From contig LR990060.1 of assembly GCA_905147135.1 (NCBI GenBank), positions 10,618,001 through 10,682,000 of the forward strand: a stretch of 64,000 nucleotides of DNA, in the 5' to 3' direction. This document shows, in pieces, positions 1 to 15,100 of the stretch; the stretch's first letter is position 1, and every line of letters begins with the position of its first letter. Under the pieces are notes generated by a model that did not search any database, was not told the origin of the DNA, and was given only the letters and a program-made list of their open reading frames with translations. A program made the position numbers and the translations under genes. The DNA is from Blastobasis lacticolella. Lineage: Eukaryota; Arthropoda; Insecta; Lepidoptera; Blastobasidae.

Positions 1-138
1 GACCTCACAGCTCTGGAGCTGGGTCGCACGCAAGACCTGGTGCTGTGTCTCCGGGACCCCAACAAGCCTACGCTGGACATGGGCGAGATTGTGCTGAACG
101 TCACGCTGTGGCCGAAGAGTCAGGAAGAAAAAGATCAG
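1..138 (+). CDS. Mctp: MCTP exon a (partial), end of C2A
   Basis: Open in frame 1 from the first base. It encodes the last strands of a C2 domain ending [19 protein letters not shown] and stops at CAG|GTAAGC in phase 0. The 5' part of the exon is outside the window. Confidence 0.88.
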
Positions 139-3100
139 GTAAGCACGGTTTTGAGTGTTGGGCATAGCGGGATATCCCGTCTCGATCCCGGTTTTAAATA
201 ATATTGTGTTCCTGCCGATGTGTAAGGTCTCTGGGTGGGGATTTGAGGAACCGTGATTTTGGCATTGAAGATTCCAAGGCTTTCTTTAATAAACGGAGGA
301 ACCGGACGTCAGAAAGTTCCATGCCTTGTAGGTCAAAAAGGATGCGATAAATATTTTAATAGTAAAAATTATCGCACGACACTTTTCACTGGACCTTTAT
401 CAGTTTGAACAGTGATCCTCTTAAAAGTTTTGCAACCTATTTATTCAGATATAACTTATTATCTTTCGGTTCAGTTTCCTCGTCTCATGAGATAAAAAGG
501 CGAATCAAGTTAAACATCATCATCATCATCATCATCTCGGCGTTAAATCCCGGTTGCGCCCCCGCGCTACACGCGGGTGCCCGGGGTCCGCCTTCCTGCT
601 ATGTCTAGTCCACTTTGCTCGGTCTTCGGCATCCTTCATAGTGAGTCCGTTGGCACGCATGTCACTCTTAACGACGTCCAGCCATCGCTTCTTGGGCCGG
701 CCTCTCCTTCTCGTGCCTGGTGGGGGCGGCATGGCCAGACATCTGTTCCCCACATAACTTGCCGGTCTGCGCAAGACGTGGCCATACCATCGAAGGCGAC
801 ACTCCTGTAGCTTATCTGCGATGTCACGGACACGAAGGCTACCGCGGATGTGGGCGCTCCGCACGCGATCTTTGCGGGAAACCCCACACATCCAACGCAG
901 CATCTTCATTTCCGTGACTCGCAACTCCTGCTTGTGTCGCTCTAGTAGAGGCCAAGTCTCGCTGCCGTATAAGAGAACAGGTCTAATAATGGACTTGTAG
1001 ACCTGTCCCTTCAGTTTCATCGGCATCTTGGGGTCACAAATGACAGCCGTCACCTCCCGCCACTTTGCCCAAGCCGCGGATATTCGGGCTTTGACGTCGC
1101 TGTCGATGTCACCAGTTGCGCTTAGTACTGACCCCAGGTATCTGGCCTGATCCGTTCGTTTCACCTCCTCTTCACCTATGCGGATGGGTAGGGGGTCTGT
1201 ACTGTTGCAAGCCATGTACTCTGTCTTCGCCACATTTATCTTCAGACCGCCGTTCTCAAGCGACTCCTTCCACTTTTCCACCCGTTGGACAAGACGCCCC
1301 TTGTCAGAGTCTGTCAACGCGATATCGTCAGCATACATGAGTAGCCACGGAGGTACCTCATGATAGTCTCGGATGCTGTCTGACAGTACGTCTAATATCA
1401 CGTTGAACAGAAGTGGGCTGAGCACAGAGCCCTGGTGTACCCCAACGGTAATCGGGAAAGTGTTGGTATCGCCAACAGCAGTCCTAACTATGGAATCGGA
1501 ATCGCGGTACATGTCTCGGATTATGTCAATATAGGCCTCAGGTACTGACTTGGACCGCAACGCCCACCAGATCATCTCACGAGGGACACAGTCAAAGGCC
1601 TTCTGCATGTCCAGAAACAGGAAATACAGGGGCGTTTTCCTTGATCTGTATCCCTCCATGAGAGTTCTTAGGGCAAATACGGGGTCCATGGTCCCACAAC
1701 CCGGCCGGAACCCATACTGACAATCCGAGATTGTACACTCCCGTCGGATTCGAGAGTCCACAATGCGTTCGAAGAGCTTCATGGTGTGAGACATCACCTT
1801 TATACCGCGGTAGTTGGTACACTCCCGCACTGAACCCTTACCTTTAAAGACTGGGGTAGTTATACTCAGCCTCCATTGGTTTGGTATCTTCCCGGTGAGG
1901 AGAATGCGGTTATAAATATCGGTAAGGATGCTCACACCACGAGAGCCCATCGATTTCCACGCCTCAATAGGGACTCCATCGGGTCCGACGGCTTTCCGAT
2001 TCTTCATGCGGCGAAGAGCCACCTCGACTTCTTCAGGCGTTATCGATGGCACGAGTCCTTGATTTGGAGGGAGGTCCGGTGGATGCACCTCTTTATGCTG
2101 CTTATTCAGTAGCTCGTGGAAATACGAGCGCCATCTCTCCTTTACCGCGCGGTCGTCGCATAACAGGTTACCTTGAGGGTCATTTACACAGCGACAAATG
2201 GAAATATCCTGTGCCGCTTTGACCCTCGATCGTGCCAACTTGTAGATGAGTTTCTGCCCCTCAGACGATTCCAACTTTTCGTACAAAGGACGTAAGTGGT
2301 CTTGTCTGGCTCTGGCTACCGCTCGTTTGGTGGCACGTTTGGCATCCCTGTATGCAGCGTGGTCTTCAGGAGATCTGGACGCTTGCCACTTTTTAAAGAG
2401 GGCTTTCTTTACCCTAATCTCCCTCTGGACTGTGTCGTTCCACCACCAGGTCTCCTTGTCAAGCCTGCGTCCGCCCCTTGACACCCCCAGCACCGTCCTT
2501 GCCGCCCGTACGATAGCTGCCTGAGTTCTGTCCCAGAGTTGTTGGATGGATTCGCCGTCTGTCGCAATACTAAGATCGTTGACAGCAGCGGCGAACGCAT
2601 GGGACTTGGTTCCTTCAAGCAGCCACCACCGGGTTTCACGACGGCACTGCTACATTGGCCAGCTCACGAGCACGCCCGGTCAGCGTGCCAAGGTTCCAGC
2701 TAGCAAAGCGGACTTTTCTTTGGGCTAGCTTCTTTAACCGGGTCCACCCTTGGCCCGGTAGCCCTAACCCATTTAACACAGAGGTAGGGCGATTCCCCTG
2801 CGCGTCGTTTTGCGGCGACGCCCTATCTATGTCGGGTTTCCGTGCTTGCCTTTCCATATTTTTTTTGGTGTTTGGCTTTTTATGTGCGGCGACTACCATC
2901 CGACCCACACAACCCGTTAAGGAAAAGCCGGTTCGCCAGAGCCTCGTCCGTCTGTCAGCAGGGGGACCGCGGGCAGGTGAGGTTGGCTTGGGCCCATAAG
3001 ATGGTGTTTGGGCCCCATACCCCCCCTATCAAGTTAAACGATTTTTTTAAATATTAATATTTATTTTATTTTGTATGGAAGACCAACAGCCATCCAACAA

Positions 3101-6100
3101 CATAATAATAATATTCTTACGTTAACAGAAAGCTAATTACAGATCTTCGCTGATAGATTTTGGAATACAAATAGGTATGACCAGTCTCTCTAGTCCACTA
3201 GAGATAATTATAATACTTTGCAACCGTCACATGGACGGATCTTAAAGATTGACGGATCAGCTGTGTGGTGATGGTGATCAAAAAGACATCATAAGTGTCC
3301 AGTAGAGTAGAGTCCTGATCCTATGATCAACTCGTTCGGGTATCGTAGAAACTCATTAACAGATTTTAAGATGACCTCTGTTTTCTGATGTCTTTTCATC
3401 CCGCGCCTGCCAAAAATGGAGATTTTGGCATAATCCTCCACTAATGTGGAAGAGGCTCACGTCCAACAGTGGACTGTTACGGGCTATAGACCAGGCAGCA
3501 CCAGGGGTGTCGCGAATATTGCAGAGAGTAGGTAAAGCACGGCGAATACCTATCCCTTACGTTTTCTGTATCGTTGCCCTCCCTGCTCATGAAATATTGG
3601 CCTACGAATTGTTCGTTCAACTCCACAATAAACGGTCGAAATTTAATTTATTACCCCATAATATTGGCACTGCTGTCGCCACTCGGATCTGAGTTTAATT
3701 ACTATACGCATTAAGTTCGAAGTAGTTTGTTCCAATTATCACGTGCAACGTGCGATGCGCGGGCTCCGAATTATGTCTGCTTTTAATTACTGGCCGGTTG
3801 TGTTCGCACATTAACATTCCTAGTCTGAATTTGACAGTCAATATTGATCAAGCCGTTTGGGGCTCAGCTGCGTGGAATCTAGCACCAATATTGCCAGGGA
3901 AATTACAGGCATGAGGCATTTCATCTTAGTCCTCACAGTGACAACGCACCTGCGGTTTTGCATTTTTGTTACCTGTAACCTAAATGTAAGGGCAACAGTT
4001 ACCACTTACCATCAGCGGGGCTATAATTATTGGCTAACTCAGTTGACAACTGTATTTGACACTATATAATTCTACACCACGTCATCTACGTTGAAAACTG
4101 GCAATAGCGTCTACCAAATTAGAGTAGTGTCAGATTTTCTTATGTCAAATTCAGTTGTCCACTGAGATAGCCGATAGGCCCTCTGATGGGCAGTCTGCTC
4201 GCTTATTAAAAAAAAAACTAACCACAGACAGATACATAAAGCCACAGACACCACACACGTCAAAGTAATAACTCCCCTCTTTTTTTGTCGGGGGTTAAAA
4301 AAAATCATCTCAGCGTTAATGACCCGGTTGTACTCTCACGCGCTAGGGCCTGGGGTCCACCTTGACCATGATCCAGGATTCGGCAGATCAGGTAATTACA
4401 GCGGAGCGTCTGGCTTCTGACCTCCGTGCCCCCGTTAACAAGGGACTCTGACCGGATTAGATCATGGATCATGATCATACACATTCAGCATTCAATCACC
4501 TGAATTTGCAGGTTTCATCACGATGTTTTCATGATACTTATTATTGGAACACCACAAGACGGCCGGCGCTAGGTAATAAAGTTTGAGTGATGGTGCCAAA
4601 CGCGTAAAATTGAATGATTCTATTCTGATGGAATCTGGCTTCATTTTGACACCCGATATACGCCTTGTGACTAAAAATGAGAAAACCCATGAAGACCATG
4701 TACCTAAATACGAACCATAGATTATTAAGTTCCTACCTACTTACAAGATTTGGTCTGTATTGTCACAGAGCTAGGAAAAAAAAATATAATTCTTAAGTCA
4801 ATTATCTTGCTAGCAATTAGTGATGGCCAGGACAAGGTTTTAAATTGAGTTTGTAAGAGGTGTCTCATTATTCTTTTGAGCCAGTACGATGTCCCACTTC
4901 AAAAGAGCCTACTGTTTTTAATACTAAGGTCATCTAAGGCGTATCTTAAATTTTTTCTTGTGCTCCTCGCTTCTTTCTGTCCAATCCACTTTTTTTATTC
5001 ACCTCGCAGTTCAACCAGTACCAGTAGGTAATGGACAGTCTTACCAGGACACCACATCTGAAGTGGGACGTCTTCTCAAAGTCTTTACCATTTTTTGTTA
5101 TTACCGAACAAATGTACCCACCGCCTTCTGTGAGTCCTGCCCAACACTACAAGGAATCACATACCAATTAGGTTACAATACGGTTAATTCTAGGTTTTTC
5201 ACTTAAACTAAAAAAAAAGATTATCTCTTTATTTCATTTGTGCTAAATTAGCATAATTTGAGAACAACAAGTACCTATTGCGAATTGCCATTTGAGCCCA
5301 ATAGAAACCTAAAGAAACACAACATTATTGACGTTTCCTAACAGTAGGTAAGTTTAACACACCCACACAAACATTACAATAGCCAATAACGGCCGGTGAG
5401 TCACTAAATCACTAAGGTCACTTACGGAGCAAAGTATAGCAAGCATCTGACCATAACCTAACCTCAAATCTCATATTAATAAACACCCAGTTGTCGGACG
5501 CGCTTTGCCCGCGGCGCACGTTTACCGGCTGGTATATACCCGCGAAAAAGACAAAACTTAACCTTGACGTGAAAAAGTAAACAAACCAAAGAGGTTATTA
5601 ATACCCCCGTCGACTGATAAATAACAAACGCTACGAATTCGCGCGGGAACCGGGAAACGCGGGAATCGAATGTTCTGTTTTTTGTTTATGGAACTACGCG
5701 GTTTTATTCTTTTATTTAGTTTAGTTTTGTTACGGCCATGGTGCGTGTCTGGTGTTGTTCCTGCTAGTGTTGTGCCATTGTTAAATTAAAATCGAATAGC
5801 ATTGTTTTAAGTGCTATTGTCCATTTATTCCTGTCCATTAAAACAGAGCCCAACAGGATAGATTAGCATTATACCTTGTAGATAATGGTCCATTTATCTT
5901 GTTTGTAGGTACAGTTACAAAGTGTCAGATCAAATACCTGTCGCCGCCATGAAATTCTCGAAAATTCTCTTTGTGTTAAATTTGAATACCAAATTATGGA
6001 ATTTAATTAATATTCATTGAATACAGATTGGTTATATATCTTGGGAAAGGAACTCTTCTTCAGGAACAATTCTTTTCAATTTCAATTTAAGACTAAATAG

Positions 6101-9100
6101 AGTTCTTGAAGTTAAATTGATTCTTTGTACGCGGCTTTATCTTTATATTCATAATAAAACCATTTCCTATAATTACATTCATTTAATGTACATTTGCATG
6201 TTATGTATTAAATAACCCGAAAAATTTATTTGACTGATTTTCCGTGTAAGTAGTTAATTATAATTTTTTTAAGCCTAATTAGGTATCTCATTTCAAGAAC
6301 TGTTACTTACATAAAATTATTTAAGGCAATATTGTTTTTATTAGGATTAACACTTTCCTGGTAATAATAGCGATTGCCGCGGTCTTGTTATAGACCTATA
6401 AAAGTATCGTTCGACACTTTGGCGCCAGCCAAAATTATTCCCATTTTCTGTAAGTGCGATATTAATTAGCAATGGTCTCTTGTATTGATTCCCCATTTAT
6501 GCATTTACCTACTCGATTACTTTTGACTATGGCGTCTAGTTCGCTGAAAAGTTATTACTCTCGTTTTCATCATCACCAGTACCCATCATCCGGCTCGTAG
6601 TATTATCGTAATCATCGTGTTGGCGTCAGTCCTACTTTTCTTTGTCCACTTCGCTCGGTCTTCGACATATGTGGTGGTGAGTTCAGTATCAGGCTTGGAG
6701 GACCCCCAAATAGAATCAGCGGAGGTACGCGAACGGAGAATGCCCGGGTATATCTATCATTATCCGTATAGAATTAACTTTCTGTTGAGATTTAGGTCTC
6801 GTCACAAATCTTTGTTTGATTTATTTATTTATTTTATTTTTCTTAATATGGAAAACCAACAGCTCTTAATACATGCAATATAAAACTAAATTAGTTTTAA
6901 CTCGCCGCGCTTTGTACCATTTCGTAAGGATGCGGCTTTTCAACGTAAATTTAACAAAAATCCTCGAATCTCTTATAATCCTTGTCGTAAAATATAACTT
7001 GATCTCTGTAACAGCTGTCGTCGTAAAGTATTTTTTTATAGGTATATAATATTTACCTGCAAAATAATATGATTCACGGTACGCCACAAAAGTATCTATT
7101 CTATGACGTTCTTGTGCGTGTATAAAATTATGTAGTTATCATACTTACCTACTTTATGCGGGTATTAGCGATGACAGCTGTGACAACATTACAGACTAAT
7201 AGGTTAGTGTTTCTCGACGCCCTAGCGCTTTGCTCACCCAAAATAAACCTAGAAAAATAGACCTTGAGAAAGAAAACATGCGTTTTACACATTCTTACTG
7301 ATGCAATTGCATTCCCTATCGTTCACAATTCTTAAATTTAGATAACTCTTGGTTGTCAGAATGACAGATCAAATTACAAAAAAAAAAAAGTAAGTACCTA
7401 ATATATGCTTAATTGTATATGGTTAGGAATGGTTGGATGACGTAAACAAGAAGATCTAATATCAGGAAAACTTTGTAATGAATAAAGTAACTAGTAATCA
7501 AGACTAAGATTCATTATTATGACTTTTGAACTTATATCTTACTCCTACCAGTATATATTGCTATCTAATGAGTCAAGTCGAGATGTCACACATTAACGCA
7601 TAGCTTCGTCAGAAATTGACGTTGTTTGTCAATGACATTTATAACTAGGTAACTTATGCACTGTACCCAAGATTTGACCTTGAGTTAAACTACTATCGTT
7701 ACAATTCCTAGTGAACTCTAAATATGTAACTATAGCGGCTGCATGAATATCTACGTTGAAATTGATAATTTTCATCAATGCTGTTTGACTTGACATGGAA
7801 AATGCTGGAGTTATAAGGAGTACCCTGTTAATAGGGGACCAGACCAGATTGGGTTACGGTTAGGTACACATAATTCGCCTTAACATTCAGGTGTCTTCAC
7901 GACGTTTTTCCTCGCCGTAAAAACATCGGTTTGGTTACAACATGGAAGTAGACTTAGAAAAAGTTATTGGTAGTGGCACTGGGGATCGAACTCGTATATG
8001 TATATGCCGTCTATTTTATAGGTCTCCTCTCCAATATCCTTACACACAATACATTAGGCGTAGTCCCCTACAAATCTTTGAGGACGCAAATATTTGAACA
8101 CCGAATGGGAACTTTGATTTACTTTCTGATTGGTCGATCGAAAGGTTCGTATTGTAGTTAGGGTTGTCAAATCTAGTATATTTTAGCAATGCAGCGGCAA
8201 CACTTTATTTGGGTATAATAAGAGTTATTTAGTCAGAAATCCCCTTTTTCTAAAGTAAAATGTACCTAACTACGTACTTACTTTAAAAAACATTTAACCA
8301 CTTGTATCTATTTTTCCGTTTGTCAATGTTTTACTTTTTTTCTCTATGAATATTTTTGAATGTTGTACCGTGTCTCTGAGTGGAATAAAAGTGTTTTACT
8401 TACTGAATTAGGTGTCGGTAAAATAGCGAAGGCATCTTCGACAAGGGCATCATACAAACAAATTGTAAAAAAATTTCTTAAAAATAAATAATAAATAATA
8501 CCTTAATTTTTATATGGAAACTATGTTTTGACACCCTAAATGGAAATTGTCTGTATTCTCACGGGCTGGGGCGTAGCGCGGCCCTGCGCTTGAGTTTGGC
8601 CATACAAAGAGGTAACGCCGCCAGCCTCCCAGGAACACTCCCACTTGGCAGCGATTTGGAGTCCTTCTTTAATGTTTGATATTGTTTTTTATTTTTGATA
8701 TATTGAATATATTTTTGATTGAGTAGGTACTTAGCAATTTAGGTTAAGTTAGTTTAATATAAAACATAGTGTATGTCAGTAATGCTCACTCTAACACTTA
8801 TTTAAGGCCTTAAACAATGCCGTCCGCGTCGCTCGGTTTTGGACTGGAAAAGGAATAATATTTTTTTTTATACTTAACCTATTTATCATTGACTTGATAA
8901 GAAGAAAAAGTAAAAAAAATATATTCAAATTCCTCTTGAAATTTTTTGGCAACCCTAATTATAGTCGTTCAAAGATTAACGAGAATGCAGAAGGCATAAA
9001 ATCGAACGTTGTGGATGAAGTACCTGTCTGCCTGGCAAATGGATGGACGTTTTCCGGTCGATATTATTCTCTTAGTCGGCCGACTAAGTGGCCACTCACT

Positions 9101-12100
9101 GCTGGGTATCGTGATTCCTGGGTTTGTCAATTAACACCCGGATTCCGAGGCTTGGTGTGATACGGCGATGGCCGGTGTTTCCTTAAAAGATCTGAAGACC
9201 TTGATATTATTAATCCGTAATTTCTATGACTGCTTTCCCCCGGTTTCTAACCTTGTGAGAGTAAGTACCTACCTATACGATTTTCATACACATTTCGTAC
9301 AATAGGAACATGTTTTTTTCTTAAGTACTGTCGCATTCATAAGTGCATGACCACCTTAAAATTCATTTTCCTGTGCAGCTGTTAAAAGGTTGTATAGCAT
9401 GTAGCATACTGTTCGAAAGGGAATAAAGTAGAAAATATTTTATGGAATTATATCAAATTCGCTTATAGTAATTTTTTAATTACAATTCATAATGACTTTG
9501 TAATTTTTTACACAATCCCAAATTAAATAAGTTAGCTAACATTATTTATATAAGCCTGAATCATCCCACTGCTAGGCAAAGGCCACCTAGGGGAGGTGTT
9601 TATTCTATTAACATTATGTGCAAATATTTTTTAATTTATTGTAGTTATACATTAATACTTACTAAATTAAAAATAATATTGGAGGCTGTATTATTAATAA
9701 ATATTTAAATTTTAAATTATAAGACCAAGTATGGAAACTCATTAAACCAATTTTAATTAATTTTAAGAAACCTGCAGTTTAACAATGCACCTAATATCCT
9801 GTATGTGGCAGAAGCTACCAAAGATTATTTTCTAAAAGTGGTCATACACTTCTGAACGCGACTGTACACCGCATCACTTAATAGGCAGTCTTTGGACATT
9901 TATTAATTTCATATAAATTTTTAAAGAAATGTTTGCCTAAATCTGGTAACTTAATCTAGAACGACAAGTATATTGTCTCATTGACCGTGCTGTGATGATG
10001 ATGATGATGATGATTGTCTCGTGCGCGTATGAACCTAAAAAAGATCGATTCCGTACTTTTGTTGTAGTTACGGCTCATGTATTGAAGTTAACCTATTAGT
10101 AATCTAGTTAGTTATTGGACTAAGCCATGGGATCGTTCAAGAGATATATTAGACGTCCGTTCAGAAGCGGGCAACGCATTAACTCCGCTGTACGTCTAGC
10201 ACAAGTTGCTCTCGCGCGCGATAAGCAAGAAAGGGCGCGACATAGATACTGCTATCTCCTTCATCTTAGTATTGAGAGAAGGAAACATATGCTCTGTCGC
10301 GGCACTAGCTATGTCGCGGGCACACTTGTGACGGCCTTGTTGGCGTTGCTGATGTCCATAGGCGGCGGTGACCACTTTCCAACAGGAGGCCCGCTTGCCT
10401 GTTTGTCTGTCGGAAAAAAAAATACGAAAATATAATAACCGTGTATGAAACACAAGTGTACAACGACAATAAATGAGCTAAAGTACCAACCTACCGAAGT
10501 ACCTACACGTTATTCGTAATCAATTGTTTAGTGCACTAATTGTATTCCGCCTCATGACTGCATAATGAAATTTGCGCGTCTGTATTGAATTAACGTAGTT
10601 GTTGTAAGTAGCTTGTATATTGCAAGCGGCATGCCTTGGTGTTATGCCTACAGATGTTTATTTTTGAGGGATGCATGAAAGTGGAAAAGCCAGAAGAGAT
10701 GCTTCAGAATATAATAATAATAATAATAAATATGTAATGTTGCAGTTATAACTATATGATATAAATTTTAAAAAATATATTCGTGTACAAATTCACACAG
10801 CGCCATCTAGCCATAAACTAAGCAAAGCTTGTACTATGGGTGCTAGATAACTGATATATTAATTGTTGCTTGTGGCGTTTGATAGTGTCTGTCATCCGTC
10901 TGTCTGTCGGAACCGGGCTTGAGTGTATGTAATGTATGTATACCTGCCTATCTAGTGTCTTATCTACCTTACTTATTTAATGAGATAAGTACTTTTCTAA
11001 AGTTACAAAATCCTTGACAGCTATCTACATTATCATTCATCATCATCTTAGCTATCAAGCGTGGCTTCTACCAGGGTCCGATTTCCTACTTTTTCATGGG
11101 TTTTCAGTAACCTCACGTCGTGAGAATCCGTTGGCTCTCGCATCCGATTCGGCGATGTCAATCCATCGGGTCTTGGGCCTCCCGCGGAAGCTCTTTTCTG
11201 ATAGCGGCAGGTTTAGGTACCTATTTCGTGGTAACTATTTTTCTAATCTGTGGCTATTTCCCAATTATCCACACATCCTACATCAGCTCCTACATTAAAC
11301 AACTGACAAGATAACCAATTAAAAGTAAACCAATTAATTCCTTATATCTACCTCTATACCTACCCATTCATTGTAACTTTTTTGTACCACATTTAGAAGT
11401 AATAAATCATTCATTCATTAAAGAACACATTACATGTTTCATTTGGAAAGTGAAAACGAGGTGAAACCGCCACCATAACACCAAGGCCATAGGAATTAGC
11501 GGGCTGACGTAAACTCGGGTTATCTCCAACTACACAACGTTTAACTACGACTTAACGATATTACCGACAGACATAACCACTTAGATAACGCTCGTGTTGA
11601 AATGATCCACTTCCATGTGAAATAGTGTCCGAAAGGAGATCAATTTCGGGCCAAAACCAAAGCTGATTACGACCAAAAACGAAGGTTTAAAATTGAAAGC
11701 TTTAAGAAATTTTGCTCAAGATTGACAAGCTGCAATTAATAATATACATGATTTTAAAACTTAGTGTTGAACTTTTATTGGCATATATTGACTGTATAAC
11801 ATAGAAAGATAATTTAAAAACTCTCTAGCCCCTGTCTTAATAACCGTAGCGTAACTTCACACCTAGGTTTAGCAATAGAAATTTCTATAGCTATTCCTAC
11901 CTGTCAATTTATTCCATGTTTTTATTAACAGGGCCGTAGAAGTTGATCTAGAGATAAAAAAATATATCTTGCAATAATATTTGTCAAAATTAATAAAAAT
12001 CGTCGGGAAAAATCGGCCGGATTCGGGCCGGGTTTCGCTGCAATTGTTTTTTTTTAACCGAAGGTGGCCGAAGCCAAAGCCTCGGCCGGACACTAATGTA

Positions 12101-15100
12101 AAAGAACATTTGTGTGAGGAATGGGTGAATGAGTAATTTGGTTCAGAGAAGCACTGTGTTTAACTTTATTTATGTACTTAGGTAGGCTATTTAGTATGCT
12201 GTAAAATAGAGGAGTATGAAATGAGGAGCTGTTACATACCTATCTGACCACTAAGACTTCTTTGTATCGCTTTTACTAGTTTAGGAGGCCTCTCTTACGT
12301 ATACTTATACTAAGAGATAATAATATCTTCGGGCTCTTTCTTTTCTACAAAATTCAACGGACAAATGTAGAAATACATCCTTCGCGTTTGGGTGGACAGA
12401 ATTTGATAAAATTAGTTACCCTGTACCTCTACAGATCTAAATTCTAACTTTAGTCTAATTGGACATACATACAATACATACAAGCGTACGCACATTCATA
12501 ATATTACTAGCTAAACTTCGACGTATTACATGTTATATAGTATCAATATTCTATGATCTTACTTATTTTACAAATTATCATACAAATCAGATTCTATATA
12601 CGTATCTATAGTATTAACTTATTTCGGCTTGAATCCCGCCCCAATTCTCTCCCAGTACAAAGGCAAAAGGCTAGGTCGTTCCCTTTTCTCGTTTATTTTT
12701 CCTATTGTAAGGTCAAAGGCGCACAAGAGAATTACCTAACTTACGCAACGCAATCCCTGAAATGATAATGTTGTTTGTTCCCAAGGAGAATGTTTCTGTA
12801 TTATTGTATTTCGCGTCTCAACTCCGGATGTATACAAAAGTGAGTGTTGTTTCAAACTCGGCTGGTTTATGGGCTCTGTTTTAACGAAAATTTGGAATTA
12901 CAGGAACACTACACGCCGTTTGGTAATTCTAAATTTATTGCCGGGATTTCTGAGACTACCAAATTGTGGAATTAACACTGCCAACGCTGATTGTTTATCC
13001 TTACCGAGTAATAAATTTGCCGTACTCGAGGTTAACAGCTAGTTCGTTTCACACGAGAGAGGTGCTAAGACGTAGCCAACAACGCTTCTATTATTCGGAA
13101 ATACGTAGGACTTTATTATGATCGATGAAAATGATTCGAAGGCATCTAAGGACTCATAACTAGTGCCTATATTAGTGAAGTAAAAGTGGACAGTTTTTTG
13201 TGATAATAAAAGTGTTAATGAAGAAGAAACAATGGGGGAAAAGGATACCAAAATGGATCGTTTCAAGAATAAACTGGTGCGACTACAAGAGAAGATTCAG
13301 GATCGCGTAGAAGATTTCCAGGATCAGATGCTAACGCAACTGGATAAGTCCAACCAAAAAATAGCGAAGTTCATGGCACATTCATCAGAGGACAGCACAA
13401 CAGACGACAAAACTTCTACCGATTCTGAAGTTTTTCCCAAAAGAGATTCTGCGGATAGCAAATGTGATGCGAAACCGATAGATATACCAGCTGTGGTAAT
13501 CGATGGCCCTACCAATGTGGGGCCTGACATGAGAGAAGCTTGTGAAGATTTCATAAAATTAGAAAAGAATGCTGTGCTTTATAACAGACGCAGTCGATCT
13601 GCTTCCAATTTAACGTTTGAAGATGGCAGTGTCTTTGACAGCTCCAGCGAATCTTGCCTCTCTTGTGTGTCTTCTGGAGATGAAAGGTATGGTTTTTATT
13701 TATAACTAAGATTAGAAACTTTAATTTAACGATATGGAATCCACTATAGCCGGGGTTGCGGGTCATTACTTACCATCCCATATAGATAAACAGTATTTCT
13801 CAGTGAGACGTCAAGATAGTAGCCTCAGTAACTTGCTCAAATATATATTTAAGACAGTACCACTATTTATCTCTGTCGAAAATCGAATAACTAGCTTAGT
13901 GTGTAAGATGTCATAGTAATAGTTTACGTGGCTACTTACATACCTCGGAGAGAATTATTTAAATGTGTTTTGTCAGCAAACCAAGTTAATTATAGTGATA
14001 ATTATAGCAAAAATAACTAATTAGGTCAGCAAGTATTGTAATATTGGGCAGCTTTAAAAATGATGTCAGGAAATATCGCGGTCAAAATAACTCTAAGCAG
14101 ATTTTTTTTTAATTTGTTATTATTTTATATTAAATCTACCCATAATTTGAAGTACACGAGAATTTAAATCCTTAGTCGTCGGTCATGCCTAAAAACGCTC
14201 TGCCAAAAGTAGGTATATTTGGAATAATTTGAACGGTTAATAGGGATACCTTCGTTAATAATTAATAAGTATAATATTTATTTCAGAAAATTTAATTCCG
14301 TAATATGTTTACAATTTAAATATACCTTCGTAACACATTGATATTAATTTTCCTTTTCTAAATATAAACAGTAATAGAAACAAATAGTAAATCTTTTAAA
14401 TTGCTCGTAGATATTTACGCTTGTTTACCTAATCTTATAAATTATTCTATTTACATTATCGCAACTCCACAATTTTTAACTAACTCACACTATTATAATA
14501 TAAAAAATATATTTAAAGTTTAGATCTGTGTGTAAATGTAAAATTAAAGGTTAAAAAAAATAAAAAAATTGCTATTTTTTCCATAATAGTTTTTTTTAGG
14601 AAAACGTTTCAATAAAAAATAGTGGCGTAAACATGCCGCCACTATGGTCAAAACTATACTTAAGTAAGAAGGGACAACTTGTCCATTCAGACAATCATAT
14701 CACGAGAGTAGAGTATAAGGACAAAAGACAAATCTTGAACGAATACGTCGAGTTCTCCAAAAATCCAAACTCACAGAAATTTCTTCCAGACTTGAAGAAT
14801 TCCGGCCAAGAGCTGGCAGCTTCCCTGGCCAGCAGAATATGGAGATGATGTCTACATCTGCATCGGCACTGAACACCTGCACAGAGATAATCGAGAAGAT
14901 TGGGAACAGATTTCCAAGACTCAAGAGTCGAGGGGATCGCCTGCATAGGGTATTTGGTTACTAGATTTTTGGATGTGTAATGTGTTTTTGTGGTAAATTA
15001 TGGTGTCCGATAATACCTTGAAGGTGTTCCTTCTTCCAAGACGGGACTTCTTGATGTATCGATGGTGGACTTGTACTTATTCCATACCTACAAGTCATTA

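Larger units (their letters stand above)
504..3039 (-). mobile_element. RTE-type LINE with 12-bp target-site duplication
   Basis: The identical 12-mer ATCAAGTTAAAC flanks the element (504-515 and 3028-3039), so the insert is 516-3027. Read on the minus strand it begins with a GC-rich leader, has the first part of an AP-endonuclease frame, a long reverse transcriptase frame, and ends in a (GAT)n tail (CATCAT... on the plus strand). It lies in MCTP intron 1. The duplication and near-intact coding frame suggest a recent insertion. Most of the endonuclease is missing. Confidence 0.92.

Noticed and set aside
10127..10435. 102-codon open frame as a gene
   Set aside because: Its 3' part is an interspersed repeat found at 19.9-20.1 and 60.5-60.7 kb.
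14633..14848. 71-codon open frame overlapping the candidate MCTP exon
   Set aside because: Different frame from the phase-matched exon at 14790-14949; no family resemblance.
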